Assembly: GCA_017438285.1 (NCBI GenBank)
Contig: JAFRVY010000014.1
Location: 1-64,000 of the forward strand
Direction: 5' to 3'
Source of the DNA: Bacillota bacterium
GTDB lineage: Bacteria; Bacillota; Clostridia; Peptostreptococcales; Anaerovoracaceae
Length of the DNA: 64,000 nucleotides
The notes under the pieces are model-generated. The model was not told where the DNA came from and did no database searches. It saw nothing but the letters and a program-made list of their open reading frames with translations. The position numbers and the translations under genes are program-made. Positions 31,366-39,802 of this stretch are shown in pieces (positions within the stretch are counted from its first letter, which is position 1; every line of letters starts with the position of its first letter).

Positions 31366-33156
31366 CTAAGCTTCCCCGTTTCCTTCGCTGTATTGATATA
31401 ACTCGGCATACTTGCCGCCCTTCTCCATGAGTTCCTCGTGGGTTCCCATTTCCTTCAGTTCGCCTTCATCGATCAGGGCGATTCTGTCAGCATTTCGAAT
31501 CGTCGATAGACGATGTGCGATGATGATCGTGGTCCTGCCTTCCGCCAGCTTGTCAAAAGCTCCCTGGATGCGGGATTCGGTGACCGTATCCAACGCGGAT
31601 GTCGCTTCGTCCAAAATCAAGATCGGCGGGTTCTTCAGGAATATCCTCGCGATGGATACTCTCTGCTTCTGACCGCCCGAAAGCCGCACGCCTCTCTCTC
31701 CTGTATAGGATTGGAACTGCTGCGGCATCGCCATAATGTCGTCGTAAATCTCCGCCTTGCGGGCAGCCTCATAGACTTCTTCATCGCTGGCATCCGTCCT
31801 GCCGTATCTGATGTTCTCCGCAATCGTATCCGGGAACAGGTACACATCCTGCTGGACGATGCCGATGTTCTTCCTCAGTGACCGCAATGTCAGGTCGCGG
31901 ATGTCGCGTCCGTCGATCTTGATGCTGCCTTCGTCCACGTCATAGAAACGCGGAATCAGGTGGCAAAGAGTCGTCTTGCCGCCGCCGGACGGTCCGACGA
32001 TGGCCAAAGTCTCACCCGGCTCGATGTGAAGATCGATGTCCTTGATGACGTCGACTTCATTTCCCTCGTATGTAAATGAAACGTTTTCGATATCGATAGC
32101 GCCTCTGACCGGAGCCGAATCGCCCGCTTCATCCATACCCAGCACGGCCGCGCCTTCCCTATCCACGATTTCCGGTTCCATCCGCATGATGTCGATGAAT
32201 CTGGTCAGACCGGCCCAGCCGTTCATGAATGTCTCCATGAAATTAGCCAGCTTCCTGATCGGCGTGATAAAGGTGCTGATGTACAGATAGAATGTGATCA
32301 GGTCGATGTAGTTCATGTCGTCCTTCATGATGAACCATCCGCCAAAGGCCATGATGACCACCGGCATGATGCACATGAAGAATTCCAGTGACGACGCGAA
32401 CATTCCGAAGGCCCGGTAGTTCTCACACTTGGACCACTTGAACTGGTCGTTGGCTTTCGCGAACTTTTCGTAGTCTTCCTCTTCGTTCGCAAAGGCTTTG
32501 CTCGTCCTGACGCCGGAGATTCCGGATTCCACCTCGCCGTTGATCTCGGCGAGACGCTCCTTGACCATTCTGGATGTGCGGATCATCCTGCGCCTGTTCA
32601 GCATGACGATGATGATCGCGATTGGCAGGATGATCAGAATGACAAGCGCCAGTTTCCACTGCACGGTGAACATGACGATGATGGCGCCGACAATGGTGAC
32701 GACAGCGATGAACAGATCCTCCGGTCCGTGGTGGGACATCTCCGTGATCTCGAAAAGGTCTCCCGTGATCCTGGACAAAAGCTGGCCGGTGCGGTTCTTG
32801 TTAAAGAACTCGAAGTCCAGCTTTTGCATATGGGTAAAGAGATCGTCCCGCAGATCCGCTTCGACGAGAACGCCGAACATGTGCCCCCAGTATGTGATGA
32901 TGTAGTTCAGGGACGCGCGCAGCACGAAAGCGACCGCGACGATGACCATAACATGAAAGAACGTGGCGTAGGCCTGGTTCGGGAGCATGTTATACATGGC
33001 ATGCCTTGCCACCAGCGGAAAGGCGATGTCGATGAGCGACGCGATCAGCGCGCAGGACAGGTCAAGAATGAACAGTCCGATATGCGGCCTGAAATACCCG
33101 AGAAATATTTTAAGTTTTGATTTTGAAAAATCTTTCTGCATTCCCTCTAATGTCAA
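31366..33156 (-). CDS. ABC exporter, fused permease-ATPase
   Basis: 596 residues, a half-transporter. Six-helix type I exporter domain (residues 20-320), then the ATPase: Walker A GPSGGGKTTLCH near 387, Q-loop IGIVQQDVYLFPD, signature RLSGGQKQRVSIARI near 495, Walker B ILILDEATSALD and H-loop IIIAHRLSTI. Belongs to the multidrug/lipid exporter group; substrate unknown. Homodimer likely as no partner is adjacent. Start uncertain: a TTG at 33156 and an ATG at 33141 both have badly spaced ribosome sites. Confidence 0.93.
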   Translation of the reverse strand: MTLEGMQKDFSKSKLKIFLGYFRPHIGLFILDLSCALIASLIDIAFPLVARHAMYNMLPNQAYATFFHVMVIVAVAFVLRASLNYIITYWGHMFGVLVEADLRDDLFTHMQKLDFEFFNKNRTGQLLSRITGDLFEITEMSHHGPEDLFIAVVTIVGAIIVMFTVQWKLALVILIILPIAIIIVMLNRRRMIRTSRMVKERLAEINGEVESGISGVRTSKAFANEEEDYEKFAKANDQFKWSKCENYRAFGMFASSLEFFMCIMPVVIMAFGGWFIMKDDMNYIDLITFYLYISTFITPIRKLANFMETFMNGWAGLTRFIDIMRMEPEIVDREGAAVLGMDEAGDSAPVRGAIDIENVSFTYEGNEVDVIKDIDLHIEPGETLAIVGPSGGGKTTLCHLIPRFYDVDEGSIKIDGRDIRDLTLRSLRKNIGIVQQDVYLFPDTIAENIRYGRTDASDEEVYEAARKAEIYDDIMAMPQQFQSYTGERGVRLSGGQKQRVSIARIFLKNPPILILDEATSALDTVTESRIQGAFDKLAEGRTTIIIAHRLSTIRNADRIALIDEGELKEMGTHEELMEKGGKYAELYQYSEGNGEA

Positions 33157-33159
33157 TCC

Positions 33160-33702
33160 TTACAGTCCGCAGCTTCCTACCGGTACTGCTCCGCCGATGG
33201 CGTCGATGACTTCCTGTGTCTTCTCTTCCGTGAACCAGCTGCACAGTTCGATGTCGTGAACGCCTTCGTCGGCCAGCTTCCTGGCTGCGGCGTTTGCCTG
33301 CTCCTGATCCTTGACGAAGATGGCTTTCGCATGGAAGTCTTCGCTGTTGAGTTCGACCTCGCTCGGTTCCTCAACGCCTCTCATGACGATGACGATGCCA
33401 TACTTTGAGAATTCCGGCAGCGCCTCGACCTTAGCCAGCTGGTCAGGAAAATAGTCGGCGTGGCGAATCTTCACATCCGGACCTGCCGCTTCCTGCATCG
33501 TTCCAGTGACTTCGTCATCGAAATCACCGCAGAGGTTGAGCAGCGTGTAGCCCTCACCTACCAGTTTTGCTACGAATTCTTTTGCCATTTCCATGTTGTC
33601 GGTTCCGGCAACGAGATTGAAGCTCTCGCTGTTCTCATAAATGCCGGAAAAAGTTCCCGGGGTCTCTCCCGGAACATTGATCAAAAATGCAAATTTCAAC
33701 AT
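33160..33702 (-). CDS. DUF6506-type protein with two tandem domains
   Basis: 180 residues from the ATG at 33702, chosen for GGAGGATAAAGAT upstream. It appears to be an internal duplication. The first half starts LKFAFLINVPGETPG, with AKEFVAKLVGEGYTLLNLCG; the second has HAKAIFVKDQEQANAAARKL and ADEGVHDIELCSWF, ending VIDAIGGAVPVGSCGL. Each half shows the (x)K(F/A)xF(L/V)...A...L..EG...(L/I)(N/E)LC pattern of the small DUF6506 proteins. Cytosolic, function unknown. Confidence 0.75.
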   Translation of the reverse strand: MLKFAFLINVPGETPGTFSGIYENSESFNLVAGTDNMEMAKEFVAKLVGEGYTLLNLCGDFDDEVTGTMQEAAGPDVKIRHADYFPDQLAKVEALPEFSKYGIVIVMRGVEEPSEVELNSEDFHAKAIFVKDQEQANAAARKLADEGVHDIELCSWFTEEKTQEVIDAIGGAVPVGSCGL

Positions 33703-33776
33703 ATCTTTATCCTCCGTTTTAAGTTTAACACCTCGGCACTTTTGCCTCAATCGTTTTAGAAGAACAATTTGCTTCT

Positions 33777-34871
33777 TTACACGATCACGGCAAGCAGTTC
33801 CTCGGCGGTAACGTCTCCAAGATATCCTTCCAGATCTGCCCTGGCCAGAACTTCCGCCAGAGCTTCAGCTGTGTACTCGCACCCCTCAAAGGCCGCTTCA
33901 AACTCCCCGATATCTCGCGCCGGGAAGAAGTCTCCGCGGATCTCGGCCTTGCTGATCCTGTGATGGTCGATGGTGAAGTTGAACTCCACATGACCGCACC
34001 GGAAGAAGTCTCCGCGCACCACATCCGCCTTCGGCGAGCGCCCGAGGTTCCATTCGTGCGTGTCGTATTTGCTCTCCTTCAGCGCAGTGACTTCCGCAAG
34101 CTGCTCCTCTGTGAGTTCGATATCGATCACGTCGTATTCCCTGCGGAACCAGGCGAGCAAGAGAGCCTTGAGGCCGGCTGCGTCCGCCGGTGCCGTAGTT
34201 TCTGCTGCGCCCGGCAGAGTCCCCGCTGCTGCGCTGACGCCGTCTGGATCGTCAGGGTTTTGCCCTCCCTCAAAGTACGGCTTCAGATTCGTCACGCGAC
34301 TTCTCACCGACTTCGTCGCTTTTGACTTGAATTTGCCCGGTTTGACCCGGAGAGCCTTTGCGACTGCCTCCGTATCCACATCGAACATGATCGTCCCGTG
34401 ATGCAAAAGCCTGTGCTTCGAAAACTGCTGGGCGTTGCCCGAGAACTTCCTGTCACCGACGACCAGGTCGTTTCGGCCGGTCTGCTCGGCCGGGATGCCA
34501 TAGGAATTCAGCGCCTTGACGATGGGCGTCGTGAAGGTTTTGAAATCCACCTTCGTCTGCGCATCCGGGATGATGAAGGAGTAGTTCAGGTTGCCAAGAT
34601 CGTGATAGACCGCCCCGCCGCCCGTGTTCCTGCGCACCACGTGGACACCCTGCGCCTCGATGTAATCGTAATTGATCTCTTCGATGGTGTTCTGATACTT
34701 GCCCACGATGACCGACGGCTCGTTCTGCCACAGCAAAAGCACGGGCGCCGACTCTCCGGCGACCGCCGGCAGGTTCTGGAACACATACTCCTCAAAGGCC
34801 AGGTTGTAATGCGGATCCGTGTGCGTATTTTCTATGTATATGAGTTTTTCCTTTTCGGATTCATTATTCAT
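33777..34871 (-). CDS. lplA: Lipoate-protein ligase A
   Basis: Attaches free lipoate to lipoyl domains (for example GcvH) using ATP. 364 residues. N-terminal catalytic domain: THTDPHYNLAFEEYVFQN, LWQNEPSVIVGKYQNT, VVRRNTGGGAVYHDLGNLNY (lipoate-binding RR.TGGGAVYHD), VGDRKFSGNAQ (catalytic Lys of DxKxxG). The C-terminal accessory domain (about 225-364) has a long Ala/Pro/Thr-rich insertion near 215-240. An 8-bp inverted repeat lies 5 bp before its start. Confidence 0.94.
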   Translation of the reverse strand: MNNESEKEKLIYIENTHTDPHYNLAFEEYVFQNLPAVAGESAPVLLLWQNEPSVIVGKYQNTIEEINYDYIEAQGVHVVRRNTGGGAVYHDLGNLNYSFIIPDAQTKVDFKTFTTPIVKALNSYGIPAEQTGRNDLVVGDRKFSGNAQQFSKHRLLHHGTIMFDVDTEAVAKALRVKPGKFKSKATKSVRSRVTNLKPYFEGGQNPDDPDGVSAAAGTLPGAAETTAPADAAGLKALLLAWFRREYDVIDIELTEEQLAEVTALKESKYDTHEWNLGRSPKADVVRGDFFRCGHVEFNFTIDHHRISKAEIRGDFFPARDIGEFEAAFEGCEYTAEALAEVLARADLEGYLGDVTAEELLAVIV

Positions 34872-34875
34872 ACCA

Positions 34876-34902
34876 CTAATGTATCACTTTAATCTACATT
34901 AG
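34876..34902. promoter_or_regulatory. Inverted repeat between lplA and the AEC transporter
   Basis: Perfect CTAATGTA/TACATTAG arms, 11-bp centre. It covers the ribosome-binding zone of lplA and lies upstream of the AEC gene (-10 TATAAT at 34947-34952). Operator or RNA hairpin. Confidence 0.5.
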
Positions 34903-34989
34903 TATATAAATATATTTAGATTGTGGTTTTTGGCCGCAAAAAACTGTATAATTAGAGTGGATTTTTGTTTGATTGGAGAATAGCAGAAT

Positions 34990-35943
34990 ATGACAAGCAT
35001 GGGGTCAATCGACGTTATCGTAGCGCTGGCGAAAGTGTTCATTATGATACTGCCGGGCTACATCCTGACCAAGATGAATCTAATCAATAAAACGCACACG
35101 GAAGGTGTCTCGAGTATCATTACTTACGTCACCTATCCTTGTCTTGTCATCATGGCGATGCAGATGTCATTCTCATGGGAGATTCTCAACAACTGCAAGT
35201 ACGTCGTTCTCATCTTTATCGGCGTCGTTATCATCGCGATGATCATATCCAAGATTTTGACCTCGGTGATCCATCTGCCTCCGACGCAGACAGGAATCAT
35301 GGCATTCATGATGGTATTCGGCAACACGGGATTCCTGGGTCTGCCGGTACTGAACGGTCTGTTTGGCAAGGAAGCCGTGTTCTACGGAGCGATATGCGAT
35401 TCGTCCTTTGACGTGCTCATGTTCTCCATCGGCGTAACGCTAATCAGGCAGGCCGCCAAGGGAGAAACGAAGATGGGATTCGGCGAGACCATAAAGGGAC
35501 TTATCAACCCTTGCTTCATTGGTTCCCTGCTGGGGCTTTGCCTGTTCATCGCAGGGATCAAGATTCCGGATATTCTCTCCGGTCCGATGGATGCCGTCGG
35601 TTCCGCCACGAGCCCGCTGGCCATGATGGTCGTCGGCTCCCACCTGGCGAGAATCAACTTCAAAGACATGTTCAAAAGCAAACCGTCATATCTGGTTTGC
35701 CTGCTTAAGCTTTTGGTCGCTCCGGCAGCCGCCCTCGTTCTGGTCAAGCTGATCATCGGCGGCGGCACGCTCTTTGGCACGGTCATCGTCATGGAGGCCG
35801 CTATGCCTTGCGCGATGCTGAGCGTTATCCTGAGCGAGAAATACAAGGCGGACGTCGAATTCGCAACGAAAGGCGTCATGCTGACAACGATACTCAGTCT
35901 TATCACGATACCTATCGTGGCAATTGCACTTCAGCATATTTAG
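34990..35943 (+). CDS. AEC-family transporter (auxin efflux carrier/malate permease type)
   Basis: 317 residues, ten membrane helices in two five-helix repeats: VFIMILPGYILTKMNLI, SIITYVTYPCLVIMAMQMSF, GIMAFMMVFGNTGFLGLPVL (conserved NTGFLGxP), SPLAMMVVGSHLARINF, VEFATKGVMLTTILSLITIP. Members export organic anions, some malate or citrate; the substrate here is unknown. The FHA-FtsW gene starts 15 bp after its stop. Confidence 0.93.
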   Translation: MTSMGSIDVIVALAKVFIMILPGYILTKMNLINKTHTEGVSSIITYVTYPCLVIMAMQMSFSWEILNNCKYVVLIFIGVVIIAMIISKILTSVIHLPPTQTGIMAFMMVFGNTGFLGLPVLNGLFGKEAVFYGAICDSSFDVLMFSIGVTLIRQAAKGETKMGFGETIKGLINPCFIGSLLGLCLFIAGIKIPDILSGPMDAVGSATSPLAMMVVGSHLARINFKDMFKSKPSYLVCLLKLLVAPAAALVLVKLIIGGGTLFGTVIVMEAAMPCAMLSVILSEKYKADVEFATKGVMLTTILSLITIPIVAIALQHI

Positions 35944-35958
35944 GGGGATTTAGGGACT

Positions 35959-38352
35959 TTGAACAGCGAACAGATAATGGAATATGTGCACCTCTATTTT
36001 ACGACCGGCGTACGCTGGGTCTTCATGGGGCTTGCCATACTGATCCTTCTTCACCAGATCTGGGGACTTCTGCGAATGAGGAACCCGTCTGAGATCTGGG
36101 CATATTTGCGTTGCCCTGACGGCACCAGCGTGCCGCTGACCCATTGGGAGAACCTGGTGGGACGCGCTCGCGGATGCGACATCAAGCTGAATCTGGGCAG
36201 CGTTTCCAGGAGCCATGCCACGCTCATGCGCGACTCGACCGGCACCTGGGTCTACAACGACCTCAATTCTAAGAACGGCTCTAAGATCAACGGCGTTCCC
36301 GTTACAGAGCCGACCGTTCTCAAGAGCGGCGATGTCCTGAACATCGGCGGCTCGGACTTCGAGCTCTATCCGCTCAGTCTTCAGGAGCGAATGGAAAATG
36401 TCAAAGCCAGAAAACAGAAAACATCCACGACTTCACCGTGGTTCTCTCTGTTTGCGATCACCATTTTCCAGCTTTTGACCGTTATGCAGTTCCACGTCTC
36501 TCTGGGAGACGACTATCCAACGCAGCTGACCGTCGCTTACGTGCTGCTCTGCCTCATCATGTGGAGTTATGTGCTGCTCATGCGGGCCTTCAGGCGCAAA
36601 GGCTTCGAGATCGAGATCATGGCCTTCTTCCTGTCGACCCTGAGTCTGGCGGTAACCGCCACGGCGTATCCGGGTTCTGTTTTCAAGCAGTCCTTCGCTG
36701 TGCTTCTTGGCGTGGTTTTGTTCGTCGTCATCTGCTGGTTCCTGAGAGACCTGAACAGGTCCAGAAGACTGACTATGATCCTGCTTGGGATCAGTGTGTT
36801 CCTGCTGCTTGTAAATCTGATCTTCGGTTCGGTGGTCAACGGATCGCAGAACTGGATCATGATCGGCGGCATGTCATTCCAGCCTTCTGAGCTCGTAAAA
36901 ATCGTATTCGTATATATCGGCGCCGCTACCCTGGATGAGTTGCAGCAAAGACGAAACCTCATGGTCTTCATGGGCTTCAGTGTTTTCTGTCTCGGCTGCC
37001 TTGCCCTCATGGGTGACTTCGGTACGGCGATCATATTCTTCGTTACCTTCCTCATCATATCCTTCCTGCGTTCCGGCGACTTCACCAAACTGGCGCTCAT
37101 TCTTGGCGCGGCAGGTCTCATGGGTATGATGGTGCTCAGGTTCAAACCGTACGTCGCATCCAGGTTCGAGACCTGGGGTCACGTCTGGGATGATCCTACG
37201 GGCGGCGGATTCCAACAGGTACAGACTTTGACCTCCATCGCCAGCGGCGGGCTGCCTGGTCTTGGCGCAGGCGAAGGTAACCTCAGCGATGTCGCGGCGG
37301 CAAGTACCGACCTGGTCTTCGGTCTTCTGGCAGAAGAATGGGGACTGGTCATCGCAGTTCTAGCGGTGCTCTGTATCATCACTATGGGCGTCTTCGCACA
37401 GAGGGCCATCATTGCCGGAAGGTCAACTTACTACTGCATCGCAGCCTGCGCGGCTACATCCATATTCATATTCCAGGTCATCCTCAACGTCTTCGGATCG
37501 GTGGATCTGCTGCCGCTCACAGGCGTAACCTTCCCGTTCGTTTCTTCGGGCGGAACGAGCATGCTCACCTGCTGGGGACTTCTGGCCTTTGTAAAAGCCG
37601 CGGACACGAGACAGAACGCAAGCTTCGCCATACGTCTGGACAGAAAGAGCGATTTCCGCGATGAAGATTTCGAGAGCTACATGGATGCGGATGCCCGCAA
37701 TCCGGAAGACCTCTTTGAAGAAGTAGATGCCGCTGACGACTTCAAGATGTTCGAAGAACTCAGCAATGAGATATACAAGGACGACGTCCATGTCGAAAGA
37801 GACGGCAGACGCGACACCATCTATCAGCCGGCTGCGAAGGCAAAGCAAAAGAGAGCCTCGCAGTCGTCGCCGACGCTGGTGCCAAAGTCAAAGAAGGCGA
37901 AGCCGGCCGCAGAACCGAAGGCTAAGGCTGCACCGAAGGTCGAACCGAAGCCTAAGGTCGAGTCGAAGCCAAAGGCCGCGCCGAAGGTCGAACCGAAGCC
38001 TAAGACCGCGCCGAAGGTCGAACCGAAGGCTAAGGCTGCGCCGAAGGTCGAACCGAAGCCGCGTGCCGAGAAGCCGGCACCGAAACTGGAGAAACCAGCT
38101 GTTGCGCCGAAGACGGAAACGAAACTTCCGCCGCGCACCGAGAGACCGGCACCTGCACCGAAACCGCAGAAACCGGAGCCTTATGTAAAGGCCGTGAAAT
38201 ATACCGACATATCTGATGATGACTTCTTCAGCAAGTTTGAAGCCGGAAGACCGGTAGATCAGCCGAGGCCAAAACGCCAGCGCGGCGCTGCCGAAAGCAA
38301 GCCGAAGGACGAAGAACCGCTGACGCTCGATGATATTTTCGGGAAGAAATAG
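35959..38352 (+). CDS. FHA domain-FtsW/RodA/SpoVE fusion
   Basis: 797 residues. One N-terminal membrane helix (VFMGLAILILLHQIWGLL, about 21-38), a forkhead-associated domain at about 50-140 (LVGRARGCDIKLNLGSVSRS then HATLMRD and NDLNSKNGSKING, the phosphothreonine-binding GR..S.H..N(G) residues), a ten-helix SEDS glycosyltransferase at about 155-560 (FGTAIIFFVTFLIISFLRSG; VFGLLAEEWGLVIAVLAVL; PFVSSGGTSMLTCWGLLAFV), and a cytoplasmic tail of Lys/Pro/Ala repeats at about 650-735. SEDS proteins polymerise peptidoglycan with a partner PBP, encoded next. The start is a TTG after AGGGAC. The FHA links wall synthesis to Ser/Thr kinase signalling. Confidence 0.92.
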   Translation: MNSEQIMEYVHLYFTTGVRWVFMGLAILILLHQIWGLLRMRNPSEIWAYLRCPDGTSVPLTHWENLVGRARGCDIKLNLGSVSRSHATLMRDSTGTWVYNDLNSKNGSKINGVPVTEPTVLKSGDVLNIGGSDFELYPLSLQERMENVKARKQKTSTTSPWFSLFAITIFQLLTVMQFHVSLGDDYPTQLTVAYVLLCLIMWSYVLLMRAFRRKGFEIEIMAFFLSTLSLAVTATAYPGSVFKQSFAVLLGVVLFVVICWFLRDLNRSRRLTMILLGISVFLLLVNLIFGSVVNGSQNWIMIGGMSFQPSELVKIVFVYIGAATLDELQQRRNLMVFMGFSVFCLGCLALMGDFGTAIIFFVTFLIISFLRSGDFTKLALILGAAGLMGMMVLRFKPYVASRFETWGHVWDDPTGGGFQQVQTLTSIASGGLPGLGAGEGNLSDVAAASTDLVFGLLAEEWGLVIAVLAVLCIITMGVFAQRAIIAGRSTYYCIAACAATSIFIFQVILNVFGSVDLLPLTGVTFPFVSSGGTSMLTCWGLLAFVKAADTRQNASFAIRLDRKSDFRDEDFESYMDADARNPEDLFEEVDAADDFKMFEELSNEIYKDDVHVERDGRRDTIYQPAAKAKQKRASQSSPTLVPKSKKAKPAAEPKAKAAPKVEPKPKVESKPKAAPKVEPKPKTAPKVEPKAKAAPKVEPKPRAEKPAPKLEKPAVAPKTETKLPPRTERPAPAPKPQKPEPYVKAVKYTDISDDDFFSKFEAGRPVDQPRPKRQRGAAESKPKDEEPLTLDDIFGKK

Positions 38353-38367
38353 CAGGAGGATCACAAA

Positions 38368-39720
38368 ATGAAGAAAATAGAAAAACGTGCAATATTGTGC
38401 CTCCTCATGGCTCTTGTTCTACTTGGAGGCCTTTGCTACTTCATATATGAAGACTGGCAGGACGGCGGCAAGTGGGCGATCTACGAAGGCAACCGCGACG
38501 TGTTCGCTGACGGCGACCTGGCGAAGGGTGCGCTCTTTGATGTCAACGGGCAGCTTTTGATGCGGAACACCTCGGACGGGATGCAGTTCAATGATGACTA
38601 CAACATCCGCTGCGCCATGATGCACATCACGGGCGATAAAGATAACAATATTTCCACCGGAGCCAACAGAACATTCCTCGACAGGATGATCGGCTACGAC
38701 TTTATCAACGGCATCTATACGCTGAACAATGAGGGCGAAAGCGTTTCGCTCACGCTGAATTCGAACATATGCGCCACCGCTTATCAGGCACTTTACGGAC
38801 GCAAGGGCGCTGTCGGCGTTTACAATTACAAGACCGGCCAGATCGTCTGTATGGTCAGCTCGCCAACATTCGATCCTGCGGACCCGCCATCCAGCGTTCC
38901 TGAAGGCGCGTATATCAACCGCTTCACGTCGGCGACTTACGCTCCGGGATCGACTTTCAAGCTCTTAACGGCTGCGGCGTCTATCGAGACACTGGAAAAC
39001 GCATATTCCTACACCTGGGACTGCGTCGGTTCCGTTGACTACGGCCACAACGATGAAGTCACGGATATGGACGCCCACGGAGAAGTGGATCTGGAGAAGG
39101 CTCTCGAGGTTTCCTGCAACTGCTACTTCGGCAAGGTTGCGGAGCAGCTCGGCGGCAACATGATCAAGAAATATGTCAAGAAGACCATGCTCGACGAGAG
39201 TCTGGATATCGACGGCATCGAAACCAAGGCCGGCTCCTTTGATTATCCTGACAGCGGGGTCAACCTCGCCTGGACCGGAATTGGTCAGTATCACGACATG
39301 GTCAATCCGTGTTCCATGATGGTCTACATGGGTGCCATCGCAAACGATGGTACCGCAGTCATGCCTACGATCATCAAGCCAACCAATATCGTTGACAAGA
39401 AAATCAAAGAAGTGAAAACGGCAGCCATGGAAAAGGAAGATATGATCGACCCTGCTACGGCCGCATCCCTCAAATCCATGATGGCGAATAACGTCGAGAA
39501 CCACTACGGCGGAAGCAGCGCATTCCCTGGTCTGGCGCTTTGCGCCAAAACCGGTACGGCCGAAGTTGAGGGCCAGTCGGCACCGAACTCTTGGTTCGTC
39601 GGGTTCCTGGATGATCCTGATAACCCATATGCCTTCGCCGTGATCGTCGAGGAAGGCGGCTACGGCATCGATGCTGCAGGATCGGTTGCAAATAAAGTCC
39701 TGCAGGATATTGTGAATTAA
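38368..39720 (+). CDS. Penicillin-binding protein, transpeptidase (PbpA-like)
   Basis: 450 residues, membrane-anchored by RAILCLLMALVLLGGLCYFI. Short N-terminal region, then the transpeptidase domain: YAPGSTFKLLTAAAS gives the SxxK serine (about residue 195), SCNCYF the SxN-type motif near 250, and CAKTGTAEVEG the KTG motif near 393. No transglycosylase domain, so it is class B and works with the SEDS polymerase just upstream (gap 15 bp, AGGAGG before the ATG). FhaB-RodA-PbpA clusters in Actinobacteria have the same logic. Confidence 0.94.
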   Translation: MKKIEKRAILCLLMALVLLGGLCYFIYEDWQDGGKWAIYEGNRDVFADGDLAKGALFDVNGQLLMRNTSDGMQFNDDYNIRCAMMHITGDKDNNISTGANRTFLDRMIGYDFINGIYTLNNEGESVSLTLNSNICATAYQALYGRKGAVGVYNYKTGQIVCMVSSPTFDPADPPSSVPEGAYINRFTSATYAPGSTFKLLTAAASIETLENAYSYTWDCVGSVDYGHNDEVTDMDAHGEVDLEKALEVSCNCYFGKVAEQLGGNMIKKYVKKTMLDESLDIDGIETKAGSFDYPDSGVNLAWTGIGQYHDMVNPCSMMVYMGAIANDGTAVMPTIIKPTNIVDKKIKEVKTAAMEKEDMIDPATAASLKSMMANNVENHYGGSSAFPGLALCAKTGTAEVEGQSAPNSWFVGFLDDPDNPYAFAVIVEEGGYGIDAAGSVANKVLQDIVN

Positions 39721-39745
39721 TAATCCACACGGTTTAGAGAAAAGA

Positions 39746-39776
39746 AAACCCCGCGCAATGCGCGGGGTTGTTTTGT
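39746..39776 (+). terminator. Rho-independent terminator
   Basis: AACCCCGCGC/GCGCGGGGTT with AAT loop and TTGTTTTG. Ends the FtsW-PBP operon. Confidence 0.88.
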
Positions 39777-39802
39777 TACATTATTCTATTGATCTGCTGA
39801 CC

